Origin: JAKFWF01 sp031429105
Lineage (GTDB): Bacteria; Pseudomonadota; Alphaproteobacteria; Rhizobiales; Hyphomicrobiaceae
DNA: 64,000 nucleotides
NCBI GenBank assembly: GCA_031429105.1
Contig: JANOYV010000120.1
Span: forward strand, 1-64,000
Reading direction: 5' to 3'
Part shown: positions 1-8,021 of the stretch, one piece after another
Layout of the letters: every line of letters begins with the position of its first letter
Numbering within the stretch: the first letter of the stretch is position 1
Position numbers and translations under genes: made by a program
The notes under the pieces: model-generated
The model's input: only the letters and a program-made list of their open reading frames with translations
Told to the model about the DNA's origin: nothing
Databases searched by the model: none

Positions 1-81
1 TGGTTTGAAGAGGGCTCGTTATTCGCCGACGTGGCGTTGCGCGCGGCGGCATTCAAGGCCAACGTCATCATTGCCGATTGA
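1..81 (+). CDS. C-terminal tail of an unidentified protein (partial)
   Basis: Frame 1 is open from the first base and closes at a TGA at 79–81, giving 26 residues that begin WFEEGSLFADV and end NVIIAD. The gene starts upstream of the window. It ends 12 bases before the stop of the leftward permease, so the two are convergent with almost no spacer. The mix of Ala, Val and Arg codons resembles the neighbouring genes. I do not recognise the family from this short tail. It could be a chance open frame, although the tight convergent fit argues for a real gene end. Confidence 0.45.
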   Translation, partial: WFEEGSLFADVALRAAAFKANVIIAD

Positions 82-93
82 GAGTGGCAGAAA

Positions 94-951
94 TTACCTG
101 ATCCCTGCGCGCATAAAGCTCTGGACGAACTGGCGTTGGAACAGAACGAAGCCGACAAGCAGCGGCGCCGATGTCATCAGCGTTGCCGCACAAATCACCG
201 ACCAATCGATCCCCTGGTCGGATGATGAAAAAACCTGCAGCCCAACGGTTAGCGGCCGCGCCTCTACCGAATTCGTCACAATCAGCGGCCACAGGAAGTT
301 GTTCCAATGGTAACTGACAGAGACCAAGGCATAGGCCAAATAAACCGGTCGACCGAGGGGAACATAGACCCGCAATAATGTCTGTAGCGCCGTTGCGCCC
401 TCGACACGGGCTGCATCATCCAGCTCTTTGGGAACTTGCTTGAACGTCTGGCGAAGCAGGAAAATTCCAAAGGCTGACGCAACATAGGGTAGCGCAATCG
501 CTGGAATTGAATCCAGGATGCCGAGCTTACCAAGCGTCCGATAATTCTCGACGATTAGGATGTCCGGCATGATCATCAGCTGAGCTAGCACGAGTGCGAA
601 CGCAATGCCTTGGCCGCGAAACTCGTAACGGGCGAAGGCGTAGGCTGCCAACGTGCACAGCACGAGCTGACAAGACAGCACGAGTGTCACCAGCATGAAC
701 GTATTCAGAAAATAGCGCGCGAAGGGTGCGGCATCCCAGGCGCGGGTAAAGTTTTCGAGCGTCAGTGGCGCAAATGGCGAAAATCTGGTTGAGAATTCCG
801 GGCTATGGAACGCAGCCCAGATCGCATATGCCAAAGGCAAAATCCAGATCGCGGCTAACAGCCACGCGGCAATTGTTTCAAGTGCGAGGCTCAAACCCTT
901 CGGTTGATACGGGCCATCGATAGTGCTCGGGCGTGCCATATTCGTGTTCAC
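94..951 (-). CDS. ugpE: Carbohydrate/glycerol-phosphate ABC transporter permease, UgpE/MalG type
   Basis: This is one of two inner-membrane permeases of a binding-protein-dependent importer (CUT1 family). The 285-residue length is normal for UgpE. It has an N-terminal membrane segment near residues 25–45, several later hydrophobic segments, and the cytoplasmic EAA loop (ELDDAARVEGATALQ), which docks on the ATPase. The GTG start at 951 overlaps the TGA of the upstream permease by four bases, so the two are translationally coupled. An in-frame ATG at 939 is an alternative start. It is the last gene of a leftward operon running ATPase, two binding proteins, permease A, permease E. The Ugp name comes from overall family resemblance. 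The substrate (glycerol-3-phosphate, a sugar or a polyol) cannot be fixed from sequence alone. Confidence 0.85.
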   Translation of the reverse strand: MNTNMARPSTIDGPYQPKGLSLALETIAAWLLAAIWILPLAYAIWAAFHSPEFSTRFSPFAPLTLENFTRAWDAAPFARYFLNTFMLVTLVLSCQLVLCTLAAYAFARYEFRGQGIAFALVLAQLMIMPDILIVENYRTLGKLGILDSIPAIALPYVASAFGIFLLRQTFKQVPKELDDAARVEGATALQTLLRVYVPLGRPVYLAYALVSVSYHWNNFLWPLIVTNSVEARPLTVGLQVFSSSDQGIDWSVICAATLMTSAPLLVGFVLFQRQFVQSFMRAGIR

Positions 952-1922
952 CGATAATGGATGCGACGTTCGAGTACGCCGTATTGAACGAGTGCAAGCA
1001 GGCCGAGCACGAGCAGCACGACGACAGTCACAGCCGCCGCATACCCCGTATCCCAGAAACTGAAACCAACGGTGTAGACGTGGAACAGCAGCAGTGTCGT
1101 CGCGTTATCGGGGCCGCCGCGGGTTAGAACGAGGATGTGATCAACCATGCGAAAGGCATTGATCACGGCATTCACCAACACAAACAATGTCGTGGGCATG
1201 AGTAGAGGAAACTGCACGCGTCGAAAGTAATGCCAGCGCGACGCGCCTTCGATCGCGGCAGCTTCTCCCAGGCTCGGCGAAATCGCCTGGAGGGCCGCGA
1301 GATAGAAGATCATGAAGAAGCCGGCCTCCTTCCAAATTGCAACAACCGTGACAGCGCCAAGTGCAGTGTCGCGCGAGCCTAGCCAATTCACCGGGGCCAG
1401 CCCGAAGGTGCCGCGCACCTGCTCAAGCAACCCGTACTGTGGCGTGTAGAAGAACAACCAGATGTTGGCGACAGCGATCATCGGCAGGATTGTTGGCGTG
1501 AAGAACGCCATTCGAACCAGGGTGCGTCCAGCGAACCGATCATTGACCCAGACCGCCATTAGCAACGCCAACCCAATCGAAACGGGTATCGTGCCAAGGG
1601 CAAACAGCAGGTTGTTGGTGGCCGATTGCCAGAACACTGGATCGGCCAGCATCTGTTGGTAGTTCTCTGCTCCAACAAAGACCGAAGGCCGCCTGGCCTT
1701 CGGGGTTGAATAGAAGCTATCGATCAGGGTTGCGAGTGCTGGCCAGTGGGTAAAGAGAACAAGCAGGCTCATCGCCGGTAACAGCAGCAGCCAGGCGTGG
1801 ATCTCATTTTTCGGTGAGGACATGAGGTGGGTAGCCGGAAGTGAATGCAGTTTTTCTGAGCGTTCCCGAGCCGGCGCGATTATCTCCAGGGTGATTGTGG
1901 AGCGGCGGTGGGGCCTCGGCAA
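948..1922 (-). CDS. ugpA: Carbohydrate/glycerol-phosphate ABC transporter permease, UgpA/MalF type
   Basis: This is the second inner-membrane permease of the importer. It has six or so hydrophobic segments and a clear EAA motif (GEAAAIEGASRWHYF), the ATPase contact. The start is uncertain. A TTG at 1922 lies just after the stop of the upstream binding protein and has an AAGGA sequence five bases before it, giving 324 residues. An ATG at 1823 would give 291 residues, closer to the usual UgpA length of about 295, but has no visible ribosome site. I prefer the TTG because of the ribosome site and the tight coupling. The extra 33 residues would be an unusually long cytoplasmic N-terminus. Confidence 0.82.
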   Translation of the reverse strand: MPRPHRRSTITLEIIAPARERSEKLHSLPATHLMSSPKNEIHAWLLLLPAMSLLVLFTHWPALATLIDSFYSTPKARRPSVFVGAENYQQMLADPVFWQSATNNLLFALGTIPVSIGLALLMAVWVNDRFAGRTLVRMAFFTPTILPMIAVANIWLFFYTPQYGLLEQVRGTFGLAPVNWLGSRDTALGAVTVVAIWKEAGFFMIFYLAALQAISPSLGEAAAIEGASRWHYFRRVQFPLLMPTTLFVLVNAVINAFRMVDHILVLTRGGPDNATTLLLFHVYTVGFSFWDTGYAAAVTVVVLLVLGLLALVQYGVLERRIHYR

Positions 1923-1924
1923 AG

Positions 1925-3232
1925 CTATCCTTTCTTGAACGGTTTAAGGATGCGGTCGGCCTCGGTTTGTGTGTCTTTCATGGCAACGGCTGCGGACTTG
2001 GTGCCAGCGAGACAGGCTTGAATATTGTCAGCTAACACCTTGTAAACGCGCTGGTTCTCGTAGGTTGCCAATTCGCCAGTCGCGACTGGCAACTGGTTTT
2101 TCGCGACGATTGCGGCTGGCACCTCAGTTACGTAATCCTTGAGCGCCTTGGTCTCCCAGGCGTCAGGGCGCACCGCGAGATAGCCGGTCTTAATGCACCA
2201 CTCCGCCGCGCGTTCCGGTGCAGTGACCCATTTGGCAAATCGCAAGGCTGCCAACTGCTCGGCTGGTTTCGCATTCTTAAAGATGTAGAGGTTGCCGCCG
2301 CCGACAACGGTGCGCGGTCCCTCTTTGCCTGGCAGCCCCATCACGCCAAACGGAAACTTGGCATTCTGGCGAATGTTCGAAAGATTGCCCGTCGTCGTGT
2401 AGATGATGCTAGCCGCACCTTGCATGAAGTCGGTCGGCAGCGTGCCCCACTCGGTAGTGCCTTTCGGCGTCACGCCGTAGTCGAAGGCGAGCGACCGCCA
2501 GAAGTTCATCGCTTCGATCGCTTTGGGGTGATCGAAATAGGCTTCTGTCCCACTTGGATTCATCAGCGTGTGACCAGCCTGATTGGCCAGACCGCCAAAC
2601 ATCCACTGGGCAGTGCCGAAATTGGAGGCGAGCTTTACACCCCATCGAGACGCAGCATCGCCTTGCTTCTTGGTCAGTTTGACAGCCGCGGCAATCAGTT
2701 GATCCCAGGTCTGTGGCGGTTGCTCTGGATCAAGTCCTACCTCCTGGAAGGCTGGCTTCGAAAAAAATGCAACTGAGGTTGATCGCTGGAACGGCACCGA
2801 CCATGTTTTGCCGTCGACGAGGCTATTTGCCATGAAGCCCGGAAAGAACCCAGAGAGCCATGCTTTTGTTTCCGCACTGTTGTCAATTTCATCGATGGAG
2901 ACCGCCAGATCCAAATCGCGAACGGCATGAATATCAGCTGCCAGCAGCACCGAAAACTGGGGGCCACTACCGCCCTTGATGGCGGTTACGGCTTTTGTGA
3001 ACGTGTCGGGATAGGCGCCAGCATAAACTGGAGTGACCTTAATTCCACTATCTTTTTCAAAATCGGTGCAGATGGTGTCGACAAGTTTTGTCACCGGACC
3101 ACCAACGGCGATCGGGTAGTAGAAGGTCAACTCCTTGACCTCTTGCGCGCGCAACAATGAGGGGGCTGCTATAAGGCTGACGCCAGTGGCACCGGCCCGC
3201 AGAATAGTCCGGCGGGAAATCGACTTTGGCAT
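1925..3232 (-). CDS. ugpB: ABC transporter substrate-binding protein, UgpB-like (copy 1)
   Basis: This is a periplasmic solute-binding protein of the extracellular family 1 type, 435 residues. The N-terminus (SRRTILRAGATG, then a hydrophobic stretch ending near LLRAQ) is a twin-arginine-like signal peptide. The mature part begins with a segment containing FYYPIAVGGPVTKLVD, also seen in the neighbouring copy. It delivers substrate to UgpAE. It lies directly downstream of a second, clearly paralogous binding-protein gene and shares with it length, signal type and a C-terminal DRILKPFKK motif. An AGGAGG ribosome site precedes the start. The substrate is unknown. Two binding proteins serving one permease pair would normally mean either widened specificity or redundancy. 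Confidence 0.87.
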   Translation of the reverse strand: MPKSISRRTILRAGATGVSLIAAPSLLRAQEVKELTFYYPIAVGGPVTKLVDTICTDFEKDSGIKVTPVYAGAYPDTFTKAVTAIKGGSGPQFSVLLAADIHAVRDLDLAVSIDEIDNSAETKAWLSGFFPGFMANSLVDGKTWSVPFQRSTSVAFFSKPAFQEVGLDPEQPPQTWDQLIAAAVKLTKKQGDAASRWGVKLASNFGTAQWMFGGLANQAGHTLMNPSGTEAYFDHPKAIEAMNFWRSLAFDYGVTPKGTTEWGTLPTDFMQGAASIIYTTTGNLSNIRQNAKFPFGVMGLPGKEGPRTVVGGGNLYIFKNAKPAEQLAALRFAKWVTAPERAAEWCIKTGYLAVRPDAWETKALKDYVTEVPAAIVAKNQLPVATGELATYENQRVYKVLADNIQACLAGTKSAAVAMKDTQTEADRILKPFKKG

Positions 3233-3287
3233 GGGCGAATCCTCCTGGTGAAATTTTTGTTTTGTATTTCCATCCAGTCGTATCGTC

Positions 3288-3312
3288 CCTGCCCGGAAAT
3301 ACCAGGCAGGGG
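3288..3312 (-). other. Intercistronic hairpin between the two ugpB copies
   Basis: CCCTGCC (3288–3294) pairs with GGCAGGG (3306–3312), a perfect 7-bp stem with an 11-base loop. It sits in the 93-base gap just after the stop of the upstream binding-protein gene. There is no T-run after it on the minus strand, so it is more likely an mRNA 3'-end stabiliser or weak attenuator than a terminator. Binding-protein transcripts are often protected this way. That role is inference. Confidence 0.4.
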
Positions 3313-3325
3313 GCTCCGTCAGGCT

Positions 3326-4627
3326 CTACGTTTTTTTGAACGGTTTCAAGATGCGATCAGCTTCGGCTTGAGCATCCTTCATGGCTTGGGCGGCAGGCTT
3401 GGTGCCCGTGAGAGCTGCCTGCAGACCATCGTTCAATGCCTTCGTCACGCGCTGGTTTTCATGCGTCGACAGCTCGGCGACGGCATGGGGCAGTTGATCA
3501 CGGGCAACGAGTGCGGGCGGGAACTCGCTGGTATATTTTTTCAACGCGGCCGTATCAAATGCATCGGGACGCACGGCGACGTAGCCGGTATCGACGCACC
3601 ATTGGGCGGCACGTTCGGCACTTGTTGCCCAACGGGCGAACTTGAAGGCTGCCTCCTGCTGCGCGCGCGGTACTTTCGATGAGATGTAGAAGTTGCCACC
3701 TCCCGTCGGGCTTCCGCGACGTTGGCCTGCGGGCAGCATGGCAACGCCAAACGGAAATTTCGCATTGGCGCGCACGTTGGTGAGGTTGCCGGTTGTGGTC
3801 CACATCATTGCGCATTTCTTCTCGAAGAAGTCCTTCGGCGTGGTGCCCCATTCGACAATGCCGGGCGGGTGCACTTTCTTCGAGCTCGCGAGGTCAATCC
3901 AATACTGCAGGGCATCAATCACGCCTGGCGCGTCGTAGGCGGTTTGGTTGCCATCCTGGTTCGAAAGGATTGCGCCTGCCTGGGTCGATAGTCCCTGGAA
4001 CAGCCAGTAGGGGAAGCCTGATGAGGGAATTTGTATGCCCCATTGGGTCACGTTGCCGCTGGCATCGCGCTTGGTCAGTTTCTCGGCGAAGGCCGCTTGC
4101 TCGGCCCAGTCGGCGGGTGCCTTGTCGGGATCAAGGCCTGCTTCCTTGAACAGCTCCTTATTCCAATACAAAACGACGGTTGAACGCTGGAATGGGATAC
4201 CCCAGGTTTTTCCGCCCGTCTGACTATTCAACATGAACGCCGGAAAGAAGCTCTTGAGCCAAGCCTTGTCGTCGTCGGTTTTGATGAAGTCATCAATAGG
4301 TACGATCGCTTCTTCGTCGATCAGCGTGAACATATCGGTCGATAAGAGCACCGATGTTGCGGGCGGCGCACCAGCTTTGTGAGCTGTCAACGCCTTGACG
4401 ATGGTGTCTTGGTAGGAGCCTGCATAAATCGGCTTTATCTTGGTTCCAGGATTATCCTTTTCGAAGGCTTCGGCGTAGCCGTCGATCAATTTGGTGATCG
4501 GCCCGCCGACAGCCACAGGGAAAAAGAACGACAGTTCGGTTGCGCCTTGGGCGCGCAAAATGCTTGGGCCTGCAATCGTTGCAAGTGCAGATGTGGCAGT
4601 TCCCTTAATGAATGTGCGCCGTTTCAT
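3326..4627 (-). CDS. ugpB: ABC transporter substrate-binding protein, UgpB-like (copy 2)
   Basis: This is the second periplasmic binding protein of the importer, 433 residues. It starts with a good twin-arginine signal (MKRRTFIKGTATS, then a hydrophobic segment ending at SILRAQ). The ATG at 4627 is chosen because GGGAGG lies seven bases upstream. A TTG six bases earlier sits within the spacer. The mature N-terminus (FFFPVAVGGPITKLIDGY) closely parallels copy 1, and both end in DRILKPFKK, so the pair arose by tandem duplication and then diverged substantially. It is the second gene of the operon, 28 bases after the ATPase stop. It may bind a different but related ligand. Confidence 0.87.
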   Translation of the reverse strand: MKRRTFIKGTATSALATIAGPSILRAQGATELSFFFPVAVGGPITKLIDGYAEAFEKDNPGTKIKPIYAGSYQDTIVKALTAHKAGAPPATSVLLSTDMFTLIDEEAIVPIDDFIKTDDDKAWLKSFFPAFMLNSQTGGKTWGIPFQRSTVVLYWNKELFKEAGLDPDKAPADWAEQAAFAEKLTKRDASGNVTQWGIQIPSSGFPYWLFQGLSTQAGAILSNQDGNQTAYDAPGVIDALQYWIDLASSKKVHPPGIVEWGTTPKDFFEKKCAMMWTTTGNLTNVRANAKFPFGVAMLPAGQRRGSPTGGGNFYISSKVPRAQQEAAFKFARWATSAERAAQWCVDTGYVAVRPDAFDTAALKKYTSEFPPALVARDQLPHAVAELSTHENQRVTKALNDGLQAALTGTKPAAQAMKDAQAEADRILKPFKKT

Positions 4628-4655
4628 AACCAATCCTCCCAGGATCTGTTTCGCG

Positions 4656-5693
4656 TTATGCCAATCGATTACCCGACGCTAGATCGAACCAATGGGTCGT
4701 AGCAACGTCCCATGTCAGATGTATTGCAGCGCCGCGCGACAATCTGATCTTGCCGGGCACGCGGATGAGCACCCGTTCGCCGCTGAGGCTTGCCTCGACG
4801 AGGCTATCGGCACCCAGAAACTCAACGGCGGTAACGGTCGCCGGTATGCCCGACGTGCTGAGACGTATCAGCTCCGGACGAATGCCAAGCGCAAGGCGCT
4901 CGTGCTCTTGCCCTTTGGGGGCGTGCGGTACCAGCACGTGGTCTTCGATGCCTAGTTTTGAGAGCGATATCACGTTCATCGGTGGTGTCCCGATGAAGCG
5001 TGCAGCGAAGGTTGTTCGTGGGCTTTCATAAAGCGCATCTGGCGCCGCATCCTGTTCGATATGTCCGTCACGCATGAGCACCACCTGGTCGGCCATTGTC
5101 ATGGCCTCCAACTGGTCGTGAGTCACATACAGCATCGTGATGCCGAGACGCTGCTGCAGCTCGCGAATTTCACGGCGCATCTCGACACGCAATTGAGCGT
5201 CGAGATTGGATAATGGCTCGTCCATCAAACATACCGGCGCTTCTGCAATGATCGCTCGACCAAGGGCGACACGCTGTTGTTGTCCGCCCGACAGTTGTGA
5301 CGGCTTGCGATCAAGGAGGGCTGTAAGTCCCAGAAGGGTCGCCGTTTTAGCCAACCGCTCCTTCAGTTCTGCGGTTGCGACCTTGCGAACCTTGAGCCCA
5401 AAGATGATGTTTTCCGCGACCGACAAATGCGGAAACAGTGCGTAGGATTGGAACACCATAGCGGTGCCGCGCTCGGCAGGGGGCAGCGCCGTGACATCGC
5501 GCCCGCCAATCAAGATCGAGCCTGCCGAAGGTGAATCGAGGCCGGCGATCAGCCGCAGCGTCGTCGACTTGCCGCAACCGGAAGGGCCAAGCAGGGCGAC
5601 GAAGCTGCCACTGGCGGCCTTGAAGCTGATCGCATCGACCGCTGCCTTGTCGCCCCAGTTCTTGGTGATGCTGCGCAATTCAACGTCGGCCAA
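4656..5693 (-). CDS. ugpC: ABC transporter ATP-binding protein, UgpC/MalK type
   Basis: This is the ATPase that drives the Ugp-type importer, peripheral to the inner membrane. Walker A (GPSGCGKST) is at residues 36–44, the Q-loop at FQSYALFPHLS, the signature LSGGQQQR at 134–141, Walker B (CLMDEP) near 155–160 and the H-loop at YVTHD. A C-terminal regulatory OB-fold domain of the MalK/UgpC kind follows from about residue 235. At 345 residues it is slightly shorter than the roughly 355 of typical UgpC. It is the first gene of the leftward operon, so the promoter should lie in the 127-base gap 5694–5820. I saw no clear regulator site there. Confidence 0.88.
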   Translation of the reverse strand: MADVELRSITKNWGDKAAVDAISFKAASGSFVALLGPSGCGKSTTLRLIAGLDSPSAGSILIGGRDVTALPPAERGTAMVFQSYALFPHLSVAENIIFGLKVRKVATAELKERLAKTATLLGLTALLDRKPSQLSGGQQQRVALGRAIIAEAPVCLMDEPLSNLDAQLRVEMRREIRELQQRLGITMLYVTHDQLEAMTMADQVVLMRDGHIEQDAAPDALYESPRTTFAARFIGTPPMNVISLSKLGIEDHVLVPHAPKGQEHERLALGIRPELIRLSTSGIPATVTAVEFLGADSLVEASLSGERVLIRVPGKIRLSRGAAIHLTWDVATTHWFDLASGNRLA

Positions 5694-5820
5694 ACCTTAG
5701 AACCCCTTGAATGCAGTCCTGCAAAGTTCAAGAAACTGTAGTGCTCGCCGCAACCTCTCACAAGTCTTTGCGTGTGGGTTGGCAGCGCACAGTCCGGGAT
5801 ATTTATGACAGTGCCGCGAC

Positions 5821-6039
5821 TTAGGCTTGGCGCCAAATCTCGTGGTAAACATCGGCCTTGAAGTTAGGCGCATAGGCAGCGTCGGGTAGACGCTGATCTA
5901 GCACGACGCCCGCCAACTCTTTGCGGATCACGTCCGATCTGATCCAAGCAGCAGGCGGATTTGGTCCGAGCCAAGTCACGCAATGGCTGGCAAGAGTGGA
6001 CTTACCTCTGCCAGCGGGACCACCTATCGCGATCAGCAT
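5821..6039 (-). pseudogene. Truncated P-loop kinase (N-terminal fragment of an AAA/gluconate-kinase-like domain)
   Basis: The 72 residues from the ATG at 6039 begin with a Walker A loop (GGPAGRGKSTLA) and continue with RSDVIRKELAGV and a Tyr-Ala-Pro segment before FKADVYHEIW. These match the opening of the P-loop kinase domain found alone or after an aminoglycoside-phosphotransferase-like domain in COG0645/COG2187 proteins. Such domains run about 170 residues, so the lid and nucleoside-binding half are missing: a TAA at 5821 ends it. None of the downstream frames I read resumes the family pattern. A GTG at 6066 is an alternative start. It follows pyk by a few bases and is probably co-transcribed. 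I infer a decayed remnant, since an ATPase this short should not fold normally. Confidence 0.6.
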
Positions 6040-6072
6040 GGCGCTAATCTGTCGTCGCGGTCGCACACTGCA

Positions 6073-7518
6073 TCACGCCCCTTCGGCAATCGGTGCTCCG
6101 GTTTCATCGAGAAATGCCAACCGCACCATGTTGGTGGCGCCTGGCGATCCAAGAGGTACGCCAGCGGTAATCAAGATACCATCACGCGCCTTGGCAAATT
6201 CTTCCTCGAATGCGATGCGACAGGCCTTACGCACCATGTCGGCGAGGTTCTCCGGATCGCTCGTGAGCACGCAATGGGTGCCCCATACGATCGACAGACG
6301 GCGGCCTGTTGCAAGTACGGGGGTTAGTCCGATGACTGGCAAATTCGGACGTTCGCGCGCTACACGGAGTGCCGTGGAGCCCGTTGCCGTATAGCAAATG
6401 ATGGCCGACAACTTCACCGTGTTGGCGATGGCGTGGGCGGCAGCAGCAATGGCATCGGCACCGGTGGCCTGCGGTTTGGTCTGCGTCGTGTGGACGATCG
6501 CATCGTAGGTCGGATCCTTTTCGACCTCGATGGCGATTCGATTCATCATCTGGATCGCTTCCATCGGGAATTGCCCGACCGAGCTTTCTGCCGATAACAT
6601 GATGGCATCCGCGCCATCGAACACGGCGGTTGCGACGTCCGAGACTTCAGCGCGCGTTGGCACGGGAGATGAAATCATGCTCTCCAGCATTTGCGTTGCA
6701 ATCACCACAGGCTTGCCAGCCGCGCGAGACTTGCGCGTGATCTCTTTTTGCAGGCCGGGCACCCGTTCGACCGGCATTTCAACGCCCAGATCGCCGCGCG
6801 CGACCATAACACCGTCGACGGCTGCAATAATATTGTCGAGGTCGGTGATCGCCGATGGCTTTTCGATTTTTGCCATGATGGCAGCGCCTTGGCCGATCAA
6901 TTGACGACCGAGGCGAATGTCATCGGCGCGCTGCACGAATGAAAGTGCGATCCAGTCCACGCCAAGACGCAGGGCATAGTCGAGATCAGCCCGGTCTTTT
7001 TCAGTGATGGGCGAAATCGGCAACAAGGTGTCCGGCATGGCAATGCCCTTGCGGCTGGCGAGCGCACCGCCAACGAGCACTTCGGCTGTGATCCGCTTGC
7101 CCGAGCATTCGACAACCCGCATGCGCATTTTGCCATCGTCAAGTAGCAGGGTGTGTCCCGGCTCGATTGCTTCGAAGATCTGCGGGTGGGGCAGGAAAAT
7201 GCGATCAGTGGTACCGGCCGTCTCTTCGCGGTCGAAATGGAACAGCGAGCCTTCGGTTACGAAGGCTCGTCCACCGCCCATTTCGCCCACGCGAAACTTA
7301 GGTCCCTGCAGGTCACAAAGGATGCCAATGGGGCGCTTGAACTTAACCTCAGCGTTACGCACGGTTGCGTGCAGTTTGCGAGCAACGTCGTGGCTCGCGT
7401 GGCTCATGTTGATGCGGAAAACATCGACGCCAGCCTCAAAAAGCTTTTCAAGCATTTCGGGCTCGGACGATGCAGGTCCAAGTGTCGCGACGATCTTGAC
7501 CCGCCTGTTTCGTCTCAT
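6073..7518 (-). CDS. pyk: Pyruvate kinase
   Basis: This enzyme converts phosphoenolpyruvate and ADP to pyruvate and ATP, the last step of glycolysis, in the cytosol. The protein is 481 residues, the usual length. It starts with the conserved KIVATLGPASS and has the NMSH motif, the catalytic lysine in MAKIEKPSAI (about residue 215), the metal-binding MVARGDLGVE segment and ATQMLESM. A C-terminal allosteric domain contains the TATGSTA phosphate-binding loop. The start ATG overlaps the stop of the upstream DUF1036 gene (ATGA), so translation is coupled. It sits in a unit with glycerate kinase. Glycerate kinase makes 2-phosphoglycerate, two steps upstream of phosphoenolpyruvate, so the operon links glycerate use to lower glycolysis. 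Confidence 0.96.
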   Translation of the reverse strand: MRRNRRVKIVATLGPASSEPEMLEKLFEAGVDVFRINMSHASHDVARKLHATVRNAEVKFKRPIGILCDLQGPKFRVGEMGGGRAFVTEGSLFHFDREETAGTTDRIFLPHPQIFEAIEPGHTLLLDDGKMRMRVVECSGKRITAEVLVGGALASRKGIAMPDTLLPISPITEKDRADLDYALRLGVDWIALSFVQRADDIRLGRQLIGQGAAIMAKIEKPSAITDLDNIIAAVDGVMVARGDLGVEMPVERVPGLQKEITRKSRAAGKPVVIATQMLESMISSPVPTRAEVSDVATAVFDGADAIMLSAESSVGQFPMEAIQMMNRIAIEVEKDPTYDAIVHTTQTKPQATGADAIAAAAHAIANTVKLSAIICYTATGSTALRVARERPNLPVIGLTPVLATGRRLSIVWGTHCVLTSDPENLADMVRKACRIAFEEEFAKARDGILITAGVPLGSPGATNMVRLAFLDETGAPIAEGA

Positions 7519-8015
7519 TTCGGCTTTGCTCCGCCTTCTTCTGGGTCTGTCAGGCGGACGGTCCAGTCCTTTGCCTCGCCCGTGTCTACTTCAAAAAAAC
7601 CAGAACGCTTATAGCCGCGTTTCGGGCAATCTTTAACATCCCTGATTACGAATGTGCGCTCGGAGGTGCACATAAAGTTTGTGCCACCCCACTCGCCCGC
7701 ACGATCATAGTCAACCGCGTGGACGTAAAGATAACGACTGGGCATGACCTTAAGCAGTGTTTCGCAGGATTGCGATGGAATGTTCCACCAACCCTCGGTG
7801 GCCCACCCTTTGGCGTCTTGATAGCCAATGGCGACGCCCAGACGGCTCGATGTTGCGTTGCATAGCTTGAAGTCTGCCCAGGCGCAGTTGCTCGTAGCCA
7901 ATAGCAAAATGAACGCAAGGGCTGCGGTTAAGCAATCGGGCAATACGATCCATCGTTTTGCGGCGTGGTTCGGCACGAGGCGGCGGTCTCTACGTGTTGT
8001 CGCTTGCTGTATCAT
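7515..8015 (-). CDS. DUF1036 exported protein
   Basis: This is a small secreted protein of the DUF1036 family, whose function is not established. From the ATG at 8015 it has 166 residues: a basic N-terminus, a hydrophobic segment (LTAALAFILLLATSNCAWA) acting as a signal peptide, and a mature domain beginning ADFKLCNATSS. The family pattern is visible in the paired aromatic Gly-Trp segments (GYQDAKGWATEGWWNI) and several cysteines that may form disulfides. A TTG at 8021, directly after the glycerate kinase stop, is an alternative start. The gene lies between glycerate kinase and pyk and overlaps the latter. As far as I know this order recurs in Rhizobiales, but a metabolic link has not been shown. 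Confidence 0.8.
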   Translation of the reverse strand: MIQQATTRRDRRLVPNHAAKRWIVLPDCLTAALAFILLLATSNCAWADFKLCNATSSRLGVAIGYQDAKGWATEGWWNIPSQSCETLLKVMPSRYLYVHAVDYDRAGEWGGTNFMCTSERTFVIRDVKDCPKRGYKRSGFFEVDTGEAKDWTVRLTDPEEGGAKPK

Positions 8016-8021
8016 TTGCAA

